A program made the position numbers and the translations under genes. Source: Gammaproteobacteria bacterium (GTDB taxonomy: Bacteria; Pseudomonadota; Gammaproteobacteria; Natronospirales; REEB76). From it: a stretch of DNA of 14,467 bases. Where the stretch lies: NCBI GenBank assembly GCA_027317045.1, contig DAHVFI010000338.1:1-14467 (forward strand). Reading direction: 5' to 3'. Below the pieces are notes generated by a model that was not told the origin of the DNA, searched no databases, and worked only from the letters and a program-made list of their open reading frames with translations. Positions within the stretch are counted from its first letter, which is position 1; each line of letters opens with the position of its first letter. Below are positions 1 through 6,159 of the stretch, piece after piece.

Positions 1-201
1 GTATGTTCGCGGCGGCGATCACGATGCCAATTGGCCGGAAACCCTGCAACCGGATCCCAATTCCAGTCCGATACAACCGCAGATGCAGGTGTGGGCAGTA
101 TCACTGACCACACCTGCATCTGCGGTTGTATCGGACTGGAATTGGGATCCGGTTGCAGGGTTTCCGGCCAATTGGCATCGTGATCGCCGCCGCGAACATA
201 C
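1..201. repeat. 94-bp perfect inverted repeat (foldback) at the window edge
   Basis: Bases 1-94 are the exact reverse complement of 108-201. The 13-base spacer 95-107 continues the palindrome after one mismatch (95/107): CAGT at 96-99 pairs with ACTG at 103-106 around ATC. The right arm reads, on the minus strand, as a sensible peptidase coding sequence, while the left arm is the same DNA turned back on itself. This is what a chimeric foldback during amplification, or an assembly error at a contig end, looks like. A real hairpin terminus or an inverted duplication is possible but less likely, because the repeat breaks a conserved gene mid-domain and no mobile-element gene is present. Confidence 0.95.
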
Positions 202-518
202 ACCAGATATTTGCCATCATGAGAAAAACTCAGGTTGCTGAGTTCCTGACCGCTATCCTGCGAATAGCGTGTCAGCAGACGGGGTTGATAATCGGGCCCC
301 TGGGCAACCCAGATGTTGCGTACACCGCGCTCATCCAGGATCCAGGCGAAGACGCTGCCATTCGGCGAAGCCGTCATGCCGGAGGGAAACGGATAGCCCA
401 GCACCTGTTCCATGGTGAAGTTTTGCCCGGATTGTTGCGCATAGCCGGGGGTGTTCAATAGCACGACGCAGCTGGCTAACACATACAATCCGAGAACCTT
501 CGAGGAACGATGCGGCAT
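96..518 (-). CDS. Secreted S9-family peptidase (prolyl oligopeptidase/DPP-like), N-terminal part only
   Basis: The gene reads leftward from the ATG at 518-516, with a strong ribosome site GAGGAG (530-525) six bases upstream. The product begins with a signal peptide (basic MPHRSSK, hydrophobic core LGLYVLASCVVLL, likely cleavage after GYA near residue 27). A beta-propeller N-terminus follows: a short helix-like start (FTMEQVLGYPFPSGM), blade-like SPNGSVFAWILDERGVRNIW, SFSHDGKYLVYVRGGDHDAN and then NWPETLQPDPNSS. These match the propeller of periplasmic S9 peptidases, which clip dipeptides or small peptides; the catalytic Ser-Asp-His domain would lie beyond the window. Genuine sequence stops at about residue 139 (near base 102). 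The frame stays open to base 1, but that stretch is the inverted copy and should not be read as protein. Family call fairly sure, exact substrate unknown. Confidence 0.8.
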
Positions 519-579
519 TAAAATCTCCTCAGCATGCAGACAGCAATCAACACAACCGCTGAAACCATGACTCGGTATT

Positions 580-589
580 ATCGCGCGCT
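580..589 (-). promoter_or_regulatory. Possible -10 element for the S9 peptidase gene
   Basis: Reading leftward, the sequence GCGCGATAATACC contains GATAAT (5 of 6 to TATAAT) about 60 bases upstream of the peptidase start. No good -35 lies at 16-18 bases; the best is GGATAG or TGGATA. An inverted repeat (608-626) sits just upstream and could be an operator. Weak evidence. Confidence 0.25.
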
Positions 590-607
590 TTGTTCAAAAC
601 TATCCAG

Positions 608-626
608 CCGCGGGTGGAACCCGTGG
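608..626. repeat. Small inverted repeat upstream of the S9 peptidase gene
   Basis: Arms 608-615 and 619-626 can form an eight-pair stem (one G-T pair) around a GGA loop. No T-run follows on either strand, so it is not an intrinsic terminator. It lies about 90 bases upstream of the peptidase start and overlaps where a -35 box would be, so an operator is conceivable. Confidence 0.35.
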
Positions 627-905
627 TCCGCCACCGTTGTTCCAACGGCGCTTACCAATGCAGAATCTGTAGACCGTGGAAAATCGTGGTCATAGCCGGG
701 ATGCGGTTACCGAGTTTGCAGGTGGCCGCACAATCGAGTTTGGCAGAATCGCCACCCCCCTCAGCCCGGGTATTCCGCATGCTCGACGGAATTCAGGGCT
801 TTGTCCTCATGCCGGCAACCAAAAAAAGCGGGACGGCGGCGTAATCCTTTGATCCTGGAATTTGGCCACCATCCCGTGCTCCGCGCGGATAGGTGTCTTG
901 GGCAG
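627..905. other. Intergenic stretch with no convincing gene
   Basis: Short open frames exist here on both strands, but none has a believable ribosome site, a recognisable domain or normal composition. The only structure I see is the bipartite hairpin at 763-800. The stretch may be degraded coding DNA or simple intergenic sequence. Confidence 0.5.
763..800. repeat. Bipartite palindrome (REP-like hairpin candidate)
   Basis: AGCCC (763-767) pairs with GGGCT (796-800), and ATTCCG (772-777) pairs with CGGAAT (787-792). They are separated by a small internal loop (GGGT against TCA) and a nine-base apical loop. This gives eleven Watson-Crick pairs in 38 bases, more than expected by chance. No T-tract follows, so it is not an ordinary terminator. 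Only one copy is in the window; whether it repeats across the genome cannot be seen. Confidence 0.45.
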
Positions 906-955
906 TTATTTATTAACTCATTATTTAGCAATGAATTATATTTCAAACATAATGT

Positions 956-984
956 ATTACATTAATTTATGTTTGGGCGATAAT
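956..984 (+). promoter_or_regulatory. Candidate sigma70-type promoter for the 990-1124 transcript
   Basis: A -35-like ATTACA (956-961, 4 of 6 to TTGACA) is followed after exactly 17 bases by GATAAT (979-984, 5 of 6 to TATAAT). It sits at the end of a strongly AT-rich island (about 903-972) in otherwise GC-rich DNA. Initiation would fall near 990-992, shortly before the foldable segment that ends in the terminator at 1100-1124. Confidence 0.45.
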
Positions 985-989
985 CCCCG

Positions 990-1124
990 CTGCTTTTGCG
1001 CACGCGACGCTGGTGCAAGGAGCCAACGGATACCCTGCGCCGCGGACGTGGATCTGAAATCCGAGTGACGCAAAGCGTATCGACCCATTCCCACCAGCCG
1101 GGGGCCTAAGCCCCCTGTCTTTTT
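990..1124 (+). ncRNA. Candidate structured RNA (small RNA or cis leader), family unknown
   Basis: Between the candidate promoter and a strong terminator lies a segment with nested complementarity. GCTGGTG (1009-1015) pairs with CACCAGC (1092-1098); GGA (1019-1021) with TCC (1089-1091); GATAC (1029-1033) with GTATC (1077-1081); TGCG (1036-1039) with CGCA (1069-1072); GGAT (1050-1053) with ATCC (1059-1062). The outer helix ends two bases before the terminator stem. The segment contains GACGCAAAGC (1067-1076), a string also found in class I cyclic-di-GMP riboswitches, but the rest does not fit that fold well. It could be a free small RNA of about 130 nt, or an attenuator-like leader for the gene starting at 1188. 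Evidence is structural only; no family was recognised. Confidence 0.4.
1100..1124 (+). terminator. Rho-independent terminator
   Basis: GGGGGC (1100-1105), loop CTAA (1106-1109) and GCCCCC (1110-1115) form a six-pair all-GC stem. TGTC and a run of five T (1120-1124) follow. It acts rightward; the opposite strand lacks a T-tract. It lies 63 bases before the DUF1499 start, so it ends either an independent RNA or a regulated leader. Confidence 0.8.
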
Positions 1125-1187
1125 GTCGTATTCTGTTAGCGCTTAACACCACCAAGCCTGTTGCTTCCGCCGCCACGGAGTTCCTGC

Positions 1188-1982
1188 ATGAACCCGACAT
1201 GCGCTACCGGCCCGTCACCGCTTGCCCGCTGGGCGCCACGTATGGTGTTCCTGAGCTTGGTCATCGGCGTTCTGGCTATTTTTACCGTACTGCTGCCTGG
1301 CCCTCTCTACCGTACCCGTGTTTATGGCTTGGACGGCGCTTTCGAGATGATCAAGTACGGCGCCTACGGTGGCATCCTGGCTGTACTGATTGCCATTACC
1401 GGGCTGACACTGGTACTGCTGACCCGACGTCCAAAATACTTCATCGGCGCAGTTATCGGGGTGGTGTCCGGTGTATTGGCCTGGGGCATTCCTTATATGT
1501 GGCTCAAAAAAATCGAATCCATTCCGGCTATGCATGACATCAGCACCGATACCGTGAATCCGCCGCGATTCCAGTCCGAGGTGCTGGCGCTCAGGAACAA
1601 GGCACAAAATTCGGCGGTTTACGCGGGTACGGAAATCGCCGCCCAGCAGGCAAAAGCCTACCCCGATATCCAGCCGCTGGTGTTCAAGCTGGCGGCGACC
1701 ACGGTGTATGCTGCGGCGCTGCGAACGGTACAGGCTATGGGTTGGAAACTGGATTCCAATGACCCCGTGACCGGCATAATCGAGGCCACCGCCACCACCT
1801 TCTGGTTCGGCCTCAAGGACGATGTGGTGATCAGAATCCAGGCGATCGGTAAATCTACCCGGCTGGATATCCGTTCTGAATCACGCGCGGGTAAAAGCGA
1901 CGCTGGCAAAAATGCACAACTCATCCGTACTTTCAGGGCCGCGCTTTATAAACAACTCGGACTGCAGTCGTTGGGCCAATAG
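1188..1982 (+). CDS. DUF1499 family membrane protein
   Basis: This 264-residue protein has three predicted membrane helices (about 17-40, 59-78 and 84-106). A C-terminal DUF1499 domain (about 113-256) follows, marked by MHDISTDTVNPPRF, a YPDIQP segment, an EATATTFWFGLKDDVVIRI strand pair and DIRSESRAGKSDAGKNAQLI. The family is widespread in proteobacteria and has no established biochemical role. I chose the ATG at 1188 over an in-frame TTG at 1161 because GGAG lies seven bases upstream of the ATG. The next gene begins seven bases after the stop, so the two are probably translated from one message. The terminator at 1100-1124 lies upstream of the start. Confidence 0.85.
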   Translation: MNPTCATGPSPLARWAPRMVFLSLVIGVLAIFTVLLPGPLYRTRVYGLDGAFEMIKYGAYGGILAVLIAITGLTLVLLTRRPKYFIGAVIGVVSGVLAWGIPYMWLKKIESIPAMHDISTDTVNPPRFQSEVLALRNKAQNSAVYAGTEIAAQQAKAYPDIQPLVFKLAATTVYAAALRTVQAMGWKLDSNDPVTGIIEATATTFWFGLKDDVVIRIQAIGKSTRLDIRSESRAGKSDAGKNAQLIRTFRAALYKQLGLQSLGQ

Positions 1983-1989
1983 CAAAACT

Positions 1990-2640
1990 ATGCAACGCAC
2001 TCCCTGCACTGTCGCGCTGCTGTGCAAGGCGCCTATCCCGGGGTTCGCCAAAACCCGGCTCATCCCGCATCTGGGAGAAATGGATACCGCTCATCTCCAG
2101 GAGGAGCTGATCATGCAGGCGGTCGTTACTGCACTGGATGCCGCCGTAGGTCCAGTGGAATTGTGGTGCGACCCGGATGAGTCCCATCCATTCTTTGGGA
2201 AAATCATGAAAAAATATCCGGTGCGGCTGACCTCGCAGCCACCCGGTGATTTGGGTAATCGTCTGCACACCTGTGCCTCCGGTGCCCTCATGGCCGCGGA
2301 TGCAGTCATCCTGATGGGAGCGGATTGTCCGGTCATGCCCACGTATTATCTGGAGGAAGCCGCCGCGGCGCTGGCACGGGGCTGCGATGCGGTTGTGGGG
2401 CCTTCCGAGGATGGCAGTTATGTATTGCTAGGCCTGAAACACGCCAGTGAGGAATTATTCAGCGACATTTCCTGGGGCACATCCCTGGTACTGAGTGAAA
2501 CCCAGGCGCGCATTGCACAGCTGGGTTGGCGCTGTCACCTGCTCGCTACGCTTTGGAATGTGGATACTCCCGCGGATTACCAACGCTGGCGCTTGATCAT
2601 CGAAGCCATGCCGCACCGCCCGGAGGTTCAGCGCCTCTGA
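1990..2640 (+). CDS. TIGR04282/DUF2064 family glycosyltransferase-like (CofC-like) protein
   Basis: The product is 216 residues with a nucleotide-diphospho-sugar transferase fold. Family motifs are visible: KAPIPGFAKTRLIPHLG near the N-terminus (residues 13-29, phosphate-binding basic loop), LMGADCP (109-114, metal-binding Asp112) and GPSEDGSYVLLGL (137-149). WNVDTPADYQRW near the C-terminus is typical of related MobA/CofC-like nucleotidyltransferases. The true substrate of these bacterial proteins is unsettled. The start is the ATG seven bases after the DUF1499 stop; upstream in-frame codons would lie inside that gene. No strong ribosome site is seen, which fits translational coupling. The 3' end overlaps the end of the convergent GST gene by 13 bases. 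Confidence 0.85.
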   Translation: MQRTPCTVALLCKAPIPGFAKTRLIPHLGEMDTAHLQEELIMQAVVTALDAAVGPVELWCDPDESHPFFGKIMKKYPVRLTSQPPGDLGNRLHTCASGALMAADAVILMGADCPVMPTYYLEEAAAALARGCDAVVGPSEDGSYVLLGLKHASEELFSDISWGTSLVLSETQARIAQLGWRCHLLATLWNVDTPADYQRWRLIIEAMPHRPEVQRL

Positions 2641-3341
2641 TATTGGGTTTGACCGAACAGATTTTCTTTCTGCTGATCTGTCATGCTCGTGCTGCGCTTG
2701 TCTTTCAGTACCGCCATGCCGCGTTGCACCCCCGAGCGGGCTGTCAGGCGCTCGAACCAGCGGCCGAGGTGCGGGAAATCCTTGAGCTCCTGCCCCTGGC
2801 GTTCAGCAGACACGATCCAGGGATAAATCGCCATGTCGGCGATGGAATAATCGCCGGCAAAGTATTCGTGTTTCGCCAGCCGCTTTTCCATGACACCATA
2901 CAAGCGCGTTGCTTCATTCGTATAGCGGTTGACGGCATATTCGATTTTTTCCGGCGCATAATCGCGAAAATGATGCGCCTGACCCAGCATCGGCCCCACA
3001 CTCGCCACCTGGAAAAACAACCATTGCAGAACCTGGTAGCGCGCACAGGTTTCCTGAGGCAGGAATTTGCCGGTCTTGTCCGCCAGATACATGAGGATAG
3101 CGCCCGATTCAAAAATGGAAATGGACTTAGCATCCGGCCCACCGGGATCCACCAGCGCAGGCATCTTGTTGTTGGGGCTTATTTTGAGAAATTCAGGTTT
3201 AAACTGATCGCCCTTGCCGATGTCCACTGGATGCAGCGTATACGCCAAGCCGGTTTCTTCCAGGAAAATGGTTATCTTGCGGCCATTGGGTGTCGGCCAG
3301 AAGTACAATTCAAGCGGTTGACTATTGGCGGCGTTCACCAT
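2628..3341 (-). CDS. Glutathione S-transferase, YfcG-like disulfide-bond oxidoreductase
   Basis: The 237-residue protein has the N-terminal thioredoxin-like domain with TPNGRKITIFLEE (residues 17-29), the cis-proline segment NNKMPALVD (57-65) and the glutathione-binding FESG (77-80). An all-helical C-terminal domain with WLFFQVASVGPMLGQ and DYSIADMAIYPW follows. This matches E. coli YfcG (Nu-class), which binds two glutathiones and reduces disulfides without an active-site cysteine; none is present in the TPNG motif here. It is expected to be cytosolic. It has its own likely promoter (3371-3400) and is transcribed toward the TIGR04282 gene, overlapping it tail to tail. Residues after about 215 (TSMTDQQKENLFGQ) form a short polar tail. 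Confidence 0.9.
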   Translation of the reverse strand: MVNAANSQPLELYFWPTPNGRKITIFLEETGLAYTLHPVDIGKGDQFKPEFLKISPNNKMPALVDPGGPDAKSISIFESGAILMYLADKTGKFLPQETCARYQVLQWLFFQVASVGPMLGQAHHFRDYAPEKIEYAVNRYTNEATRLYGVMEKRLAKHEYFAGDYSIADMAIYPWIVSAERQGQELKDFPHLGRWFERLTARSGVQRGMAVLKDKRSTSMTDQQKENLFGQTQYQRR

Positions 3342-3370
3342 ACCTGCCTGCTGCTGTAAAAAACCGTCGC

Positions 3371-3400
3371 ACTATAACGCAGTTGTGAAGTAAGGACCAA
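3371..3400 (-). promoter_or_regulatory. Likely sigma70 promoter of the GST gene
   Basis: Read leftward, TTGGTC (3400-3395) and TATAGT (3376-3371, 5 of 6) are separated by 18 bases. They lie 30-59 bases before the GST ATG, in the 62-base gap after the cardiolipin synthase gene. Initiation would fall near 3364. Confidence 0.5.
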
Positions 3401-3403
3401 TGT

Positions 3404-4519
3404 TTACAGCCAGCGCCGGCCCAGCCAACCGATGAATTCCAGCGCACGCGCATACCAGCCGCGTTGCATCCAAATTTTCGGGTAAATCTGTTCGGACTCG
3501 GTCAGGTCGTTCAGGAACTGGCTTTCCAGTGCAGCCGCCAGTTTGCGGTTATGGCTGGCAAGATTCAGCTCGTAATTCAAAAAAAAGCTGCGGTAATCAA
3601 TGTTGGCGGTGCCGAGGCTGCTCCAGTAGCCATCAATCACTATCGTTTTGGCGTGCAGTATGCGGGGCTGGTATGCGTATATTTTGACACCGGCAGTGAG
3701 TAGAGCTGCATAAGCGGCGTGGGCCGCCCATTGGGCGATGCGCACGTCGCTTTTGTGCGGCACCAGCACGCGTACGTCAACACCGCGTTTCGCGGCCAAC
3801 ATGAGTCCACGCTGGGTGCGGCGGTCCGGAACAAAATACGGCGTGGTGAGCCAGATGCGCTGCCGGGCGGTGGCGAAGCGCGCGGCATACAGGTTGCGCA
3901 GCAACAGCCGGCCGCGGCGCGAATGGTTGGTGATGAGGATGGCTTGCCGGGAGCGGATTATCGGATAAGTGCGCCGCCGCCTTCGCCAGAAGGCATCAAA
4001 CAGGGCTTGCAGATTGTGCGTCAGCTGCCCACGCACTTCCACGTGGGTGTCACGCCAGCGCGCCTCGCCATAGATAGTGCGGGAATTTTCCCTATGAATA
4101 TTGAAGCCGCCGAGGAAACCCACGCGGCCGTCCACCACCAACAGCTTGCGGTGATTGCGGCGGTTATAGCGCCACATGGCGCGCCAGCTCCAGCGGTGGA
4201 ACCAGCGTAGCCGCACGCCGTCGGTCTTCAGCATCCGTTTCAGTTTGCGCGACGTCCAGAACAGCGAGCCGGCAGCATCAATGTTCACTTGTACCTGGAT
4301 ACCGGCACGCGCCCGCTCGCCCAGGGCTGCGGCAAAGCGCCGGCCGATTTCATCGTCGGCAAATATGTAACTCTCCAGCTTGATCGAATGGCATGCTGCA
4401 CCAATGACTGCCAGCATCCGTGCGTACAGCAAATCGCCTTCGGTATAAAGGCGCGTTATCCCGTCGCCCAGGGTGGCCGCGTTAAGTGACCTGATGGGTT
4501 GTTGCTCGCTCAAGGTCAC
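3404..4519 (-). CDS. Phospholipase D-like cardiolipin synthase (ClsB-type)
   Basis: This 371-residue protein carries both HKD motifs of the phospholipase D superfamily: H123-R-K125-x4-D130 followed by GGFNIHRENS, and H289-A-K291-x4-D296 followed by SSLGTANIDYRS. Such enzymes condense a phosphatidyl group with phosphatidylglycerol or a related acceptor to make cardiolipin at the inner membrane. There is no pair of N-terminal membrane helices, so it resembles E. coli ClsB rather than ClsA. The start is a GTG at 4519 with only a weak ribosome site (AGAG). The gene is divergent from an EEP-family gene; E. coli has clsB (ybhO) beside ybhP of the same fold, which supports the assignment. The C-terminal end is basic and tryptophan-rich and could be membrane-associated. 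Confidence 0.85.
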   Translation of the reverse strand: MTLSEQQPIRSLNAATLGDGITRLYTEGDLLYARMLAVIGAACHSIKLESYIFADDEIGRRFAAALGERARAGIQVQVNIDAAGSLFWTSRKLKRMLKTDGVRLRWFHRWSWRAMWRYNRRNHRKLLVVDGRVGFLGGFNIHRENSRTIYGEARWRDTHVEVRGQLTHNLQALFDAFWRRRRRTYPIIRSRQAILITNHSRRGRLLLRNLYAARFATARQRIWLTTPYFVPDRRTQRGLMLAAKRGVDVRVLVPHKSDVRIAQWAAHAAYAALLTAGVKIYAYQPRILHAKTIVIDGYWSSLGTANIDYRSFFLNYELNLASHNRKLAAALESQFLNDLTESEQIYPKIWMQRGWYARALEFIGWLGRRWL

Positions 4520-4588
4520 GCTCTGGGCTGGTATAGTGTGTTTACCGATAACGGCTCATTGCTCAATTATTCAGTCTCCGAATATCTG
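4520..4588. promoter_or_regulatory. Divergent promoter region of the cardiolipin synthase and EEP genes
   Basis: Only 69 bases separate the two starts. Rightward, TGGTATAGT (4529-4537) is an extended -10 (TG-n-TATAGT) about 52 bases before the EEP ATG. Leftward, TTGAGC and TAAACA spaced 16 bases apart are a weaker candidate for the synthase. The overlapping layout suggests the two genes may be balanced against each other. Confidence 0.4.
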
Positions 4589-5335
4589 ATGCGCCTACTT
4601 CTCTATAACATGCGATATGCCACCGGGCATGGTCCGAGATTCCATTTTCCCCTGCCTGGCGTGGGCGGCTATCTGCGCGGTACCTCACGCAATTTTCAAC
4701 GTATTGTCCAGTTTATCGGCTCACTCTCACCGGATATTGTAGGGCTCATCGAGGTGGATATGGGCTCGGTACGCTCCAGCACCGTCAATCAGGCTGAAGC
4801 CATTGCCGCCGCCATCGGTCATTCATCTGCTTATTCGAATAAATATGGCCTGGGTTCCATCAACCAGCGGTTACCCATCATTCGCAAGCAGGGCAACGCT
4901 TTCCTCACCCGCCTTCCCAACGCCATCCAGAGGATTCATTATTTTGACTTGGGCATCAAGCGGTTAATCATGGAATTGGAACTGGATGAAATATGCCTGT
5001 TTCTGGTGCATCTTTCGTTGAAATTCCGTCATCGCCAGTATCAGATGCACCATTTGGTATCCTTGGTGCGCAGCGCCCATAAACCGGTGATTGTGACTGG
5101 GGATTTCAATACTCTCTGGGGTAGTTATGAGATTGATCTGTTCGCCGCGGCCGCCGGTTTGCACAGTGCCAATGCCCGTAACTTGCCTTCCTGGCCCAGT
5201 AACCGTCCTTCGCGGCAATTGGACTTCATCCTGCATGGTCCCAAAGTCGAGATTACGCATTTCGAAATGCCGCAGGTGGAGTTTTCTGATCATCTGCCGC
5301 TGATCTGCGATTTCCGTGTGCAAGGCACTCAATAA
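4589..5335 (+). CDS. Endonuclease/exonuclease/phosphatase (EEP) family protein, YbhP-like
   Basis: The 248-residue product has the metal-dependent EEP fold signature in order: N7 in LLLYNMRY, E55 in VGLIEVD, H141 in LVHLSL, D172 and N174 in VTGDFNT, the LDFIL strand (211-215), and D234-H235 in FSDHLPL. The residues expected to bind metal and catalyse phosphodiester or phosphomonoester cleavage are all present. Substrate is unknown; it could be a nucleic acid, a phospholipid or an inositol-like phosphate. I chose the ATG at 4589 because the conserved fold begins there; an in-frame upstream extension would run into the divergent gene. The ribosome site is poor. Its neighbour is a ClsB-like synthase, recalling E. 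coli ybhP-ybhO, so a lipid-linked role is an inference from context. Confidence 0.85.
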   Translation: MRLLLYNMRYATGHGPRFHFPLPGVGGYLRGTSRNFQRIVQFIGSLSPDIVGLIEVDMGSVRSSTVNQAEAIAAAIGHSSAYSNKYGLGSINQRLPIIRKQGNAFLTRLPNAIQRIHYFDLGIKRLIMELELDEICLFLVHLSLKFRHRQYQMHHLVSLVRSAHKPVIVTGDFNTLWGSYEIDLFAAAAGLHSANARNLPSWPSNRPSRQLDFILHGPKVEITHFEMPQVEFSDHLPLICDFRVQGTQ

Positions 5336-5336
5336 T

Positions 5337-6059
5337 ATGTGGCCGGCCATCGTCATCGTATTGCTGTTGATACTTGGCATATGCCTGGCGCTGATTGGAA
5401 AGCGTACGGGATTGTGGGCCCGCTCCCACCAGCCAGGCCGGCAAGTTGGCATGGAAGCCGCCTGGCAATCCTGGCTGACCAATGGCGGAATGGATGAAGC
5501 CCAGTACCGGATGCGTGCTGATTTGTTGAACGCAGTTAATGACGCTGTACCTGAATCCGTGCATACGAGTTTATTGGAATTTGAGGAGAGCCTGCGTACC
5601 GATGCCAAACCCATGCTGAGGGTGCGCGGAGAACTCATGGACAGCATTGACCGGCGGCAGCTCAATTCGGAGATTCTCAAGCTTTCTGAAGATATGCGCA
5701 CCAATTTGCGCAAGAGCCATCCAGAGATATTGCAGACTGACGAAGCGACGCGCGCCTACATCCTTGCTAATGAGCTGCGCATAGCGGTGTTGCGCGAATA
5801 CGCCGGCTTGTGCTATGGCGATTGCGCTGATGGCGACTGGTTCGATGTCTATCAAAAGGCCTCACGTCTGCGCCAACGCAGTACCCGCAACTATATCGAG
5901 CGCGTTCTGGGTGGCACGCAAAGCGCCACCGATGACGCCCGTTTTCACACTATGACGCTGATGGATGGCGAAATCCGTACCCGCCTATTGCAAGTGCCGC
6001 CGGGCACACGCTTTCCGGGATTTGGCAAGGCGCCGGAACACAGCAGCGAACCGGCGTGA
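5337..6059 (+). CDS. Uncharacterised single-pass membrane protein
   Basis: I do not recognise this 240-residue protein. Residues 2-21 form one hydrophobic helix with a basic flank (GKRTGLW), suggesting an inner-membrane anchor with the bulk in the cytoplasm. The remainder is mainly helical and charged (about 60-150), with a GLCYGDCADGDWFDVY segment holding two cysteines near 160-170, and a proline/glycine-rich end. The ATG lies one base after the EEP stop, so the two genes are almost certainly co-transcribed. A GTG at 5316 in the same frame would overlap the EEP gene and looks less likely. No catalytic motif is visible. Confidence 0.7.
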   Translation: MWPAIVIVLLLILGICLALIGKRTGLWARSHQPGRQVGMEAAWQSWLTNGGMDEAQYRMRADLLNAVNDAVPESVHTSLLEFEESLRTDAKPMLRVRGELMDSIDRRQLNSEILKLSEDMRTNLRKSHPEILQTDEATRAYILANELRIAVLREYAGLCYGDCADGDWFDVYQKASRLRQRSTRNYIERVLGGTQSATDDARFHTMTLMDGEIRTRLLQVPPGTRFPGFGKAPEHSSEPA

Positions 6060-6092
6060 GCAAGTTGCGGCGGGTGCCTGGGCTTCCTATGA

Positions 6093-6122
6093 TTGACACT
6101 CTTTCCGGGCTGATGCCCTAAC
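6093..6122 (+). promoter_or_regulatory. Candidate promoter of the beta-oxidation operon
   Basis: A perfect -35 TTGACA (6093-6098) is followed after 18 bases by CCTAAC (6117-6122), a poor -10 (3 of 6). The ATG of the bifunctional enzyme is 37 bases further on. The weak -10 may mean dependence on an activator. Confidence 0.35.
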
Positions 6123-6137
6123 TGGCCCTCCAGGCCA
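6123..6137. repeat. Short inverted repeat before the beta-oxidation operon
   Basis: TGGCC (6123-6127) and GGCCA (6133-6137) flank a five-base centre, just after the candidate -10 and 22 bases before the start codon. It could be an operator half-site pair or a small leader hairpin. No specific regulator is indicated. Confidence 0.3.
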
Positions 6138-6159
6138 ACAAGTCAAAGCGGAGAAGTTC

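Noticed and set aside
1..201. Terminal inverted repeat of a transposon or an origin hairpin
   Set aside because: The arms are ordinary peptidase coding sequence, there is no transposase or target-site duplication, and the arms meet almost directly; a foldback artefact explains it better.
126..461. 111-residue open frame on the plus strand
   Set aside because: It is antisense to the S9 peptidase coding sequence, which has a signal peptide, a good ribosome site and family motifs.
590..1068. Small open frames in the 520-1187 gap on both strands
   Set aside because: No ribosome site, no recognisable domain and unlikely composition; several cross the AT-rich island, promoter or structured RNA candidate.
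990..1124. Confident annotation as a cyclic-di-GMP riboswitch or a tRNA
   Set aside because: One riboswitch hallmark string is present, but the three-way junction, GNRA-capped stem and adequate 3' hairpin are missing; no cloverleaf or T-arm can be formed.
1161..1187. TTG start nine codons upstream for the DUF1499 protein
   Set aside because: The ATG at 1188 has GGAG at proper spacing; the upstream codons encode a Pro/Arg-rich stretch unlike a membrane protein start.
2526..3359. 277-residue plus-strand open frame
   Set aside because: Almost wholly antisense to the clear YfcG-like GST gene, whose motifs are intact; typical mirror frame of GC-rich DNA.
4499..4588. Upstream extension of the EEP protein
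   Set aside because: It would overlap the divergent synthase start and the extended -10; the conserved fold begins at the ATG at 4589.
4964..5713. 249-residue minus-strand open frame
   Set aside because: Lies opposite the EEP gene and the following membrane-protein gene; the sequence looks like low-grade antisense translation.
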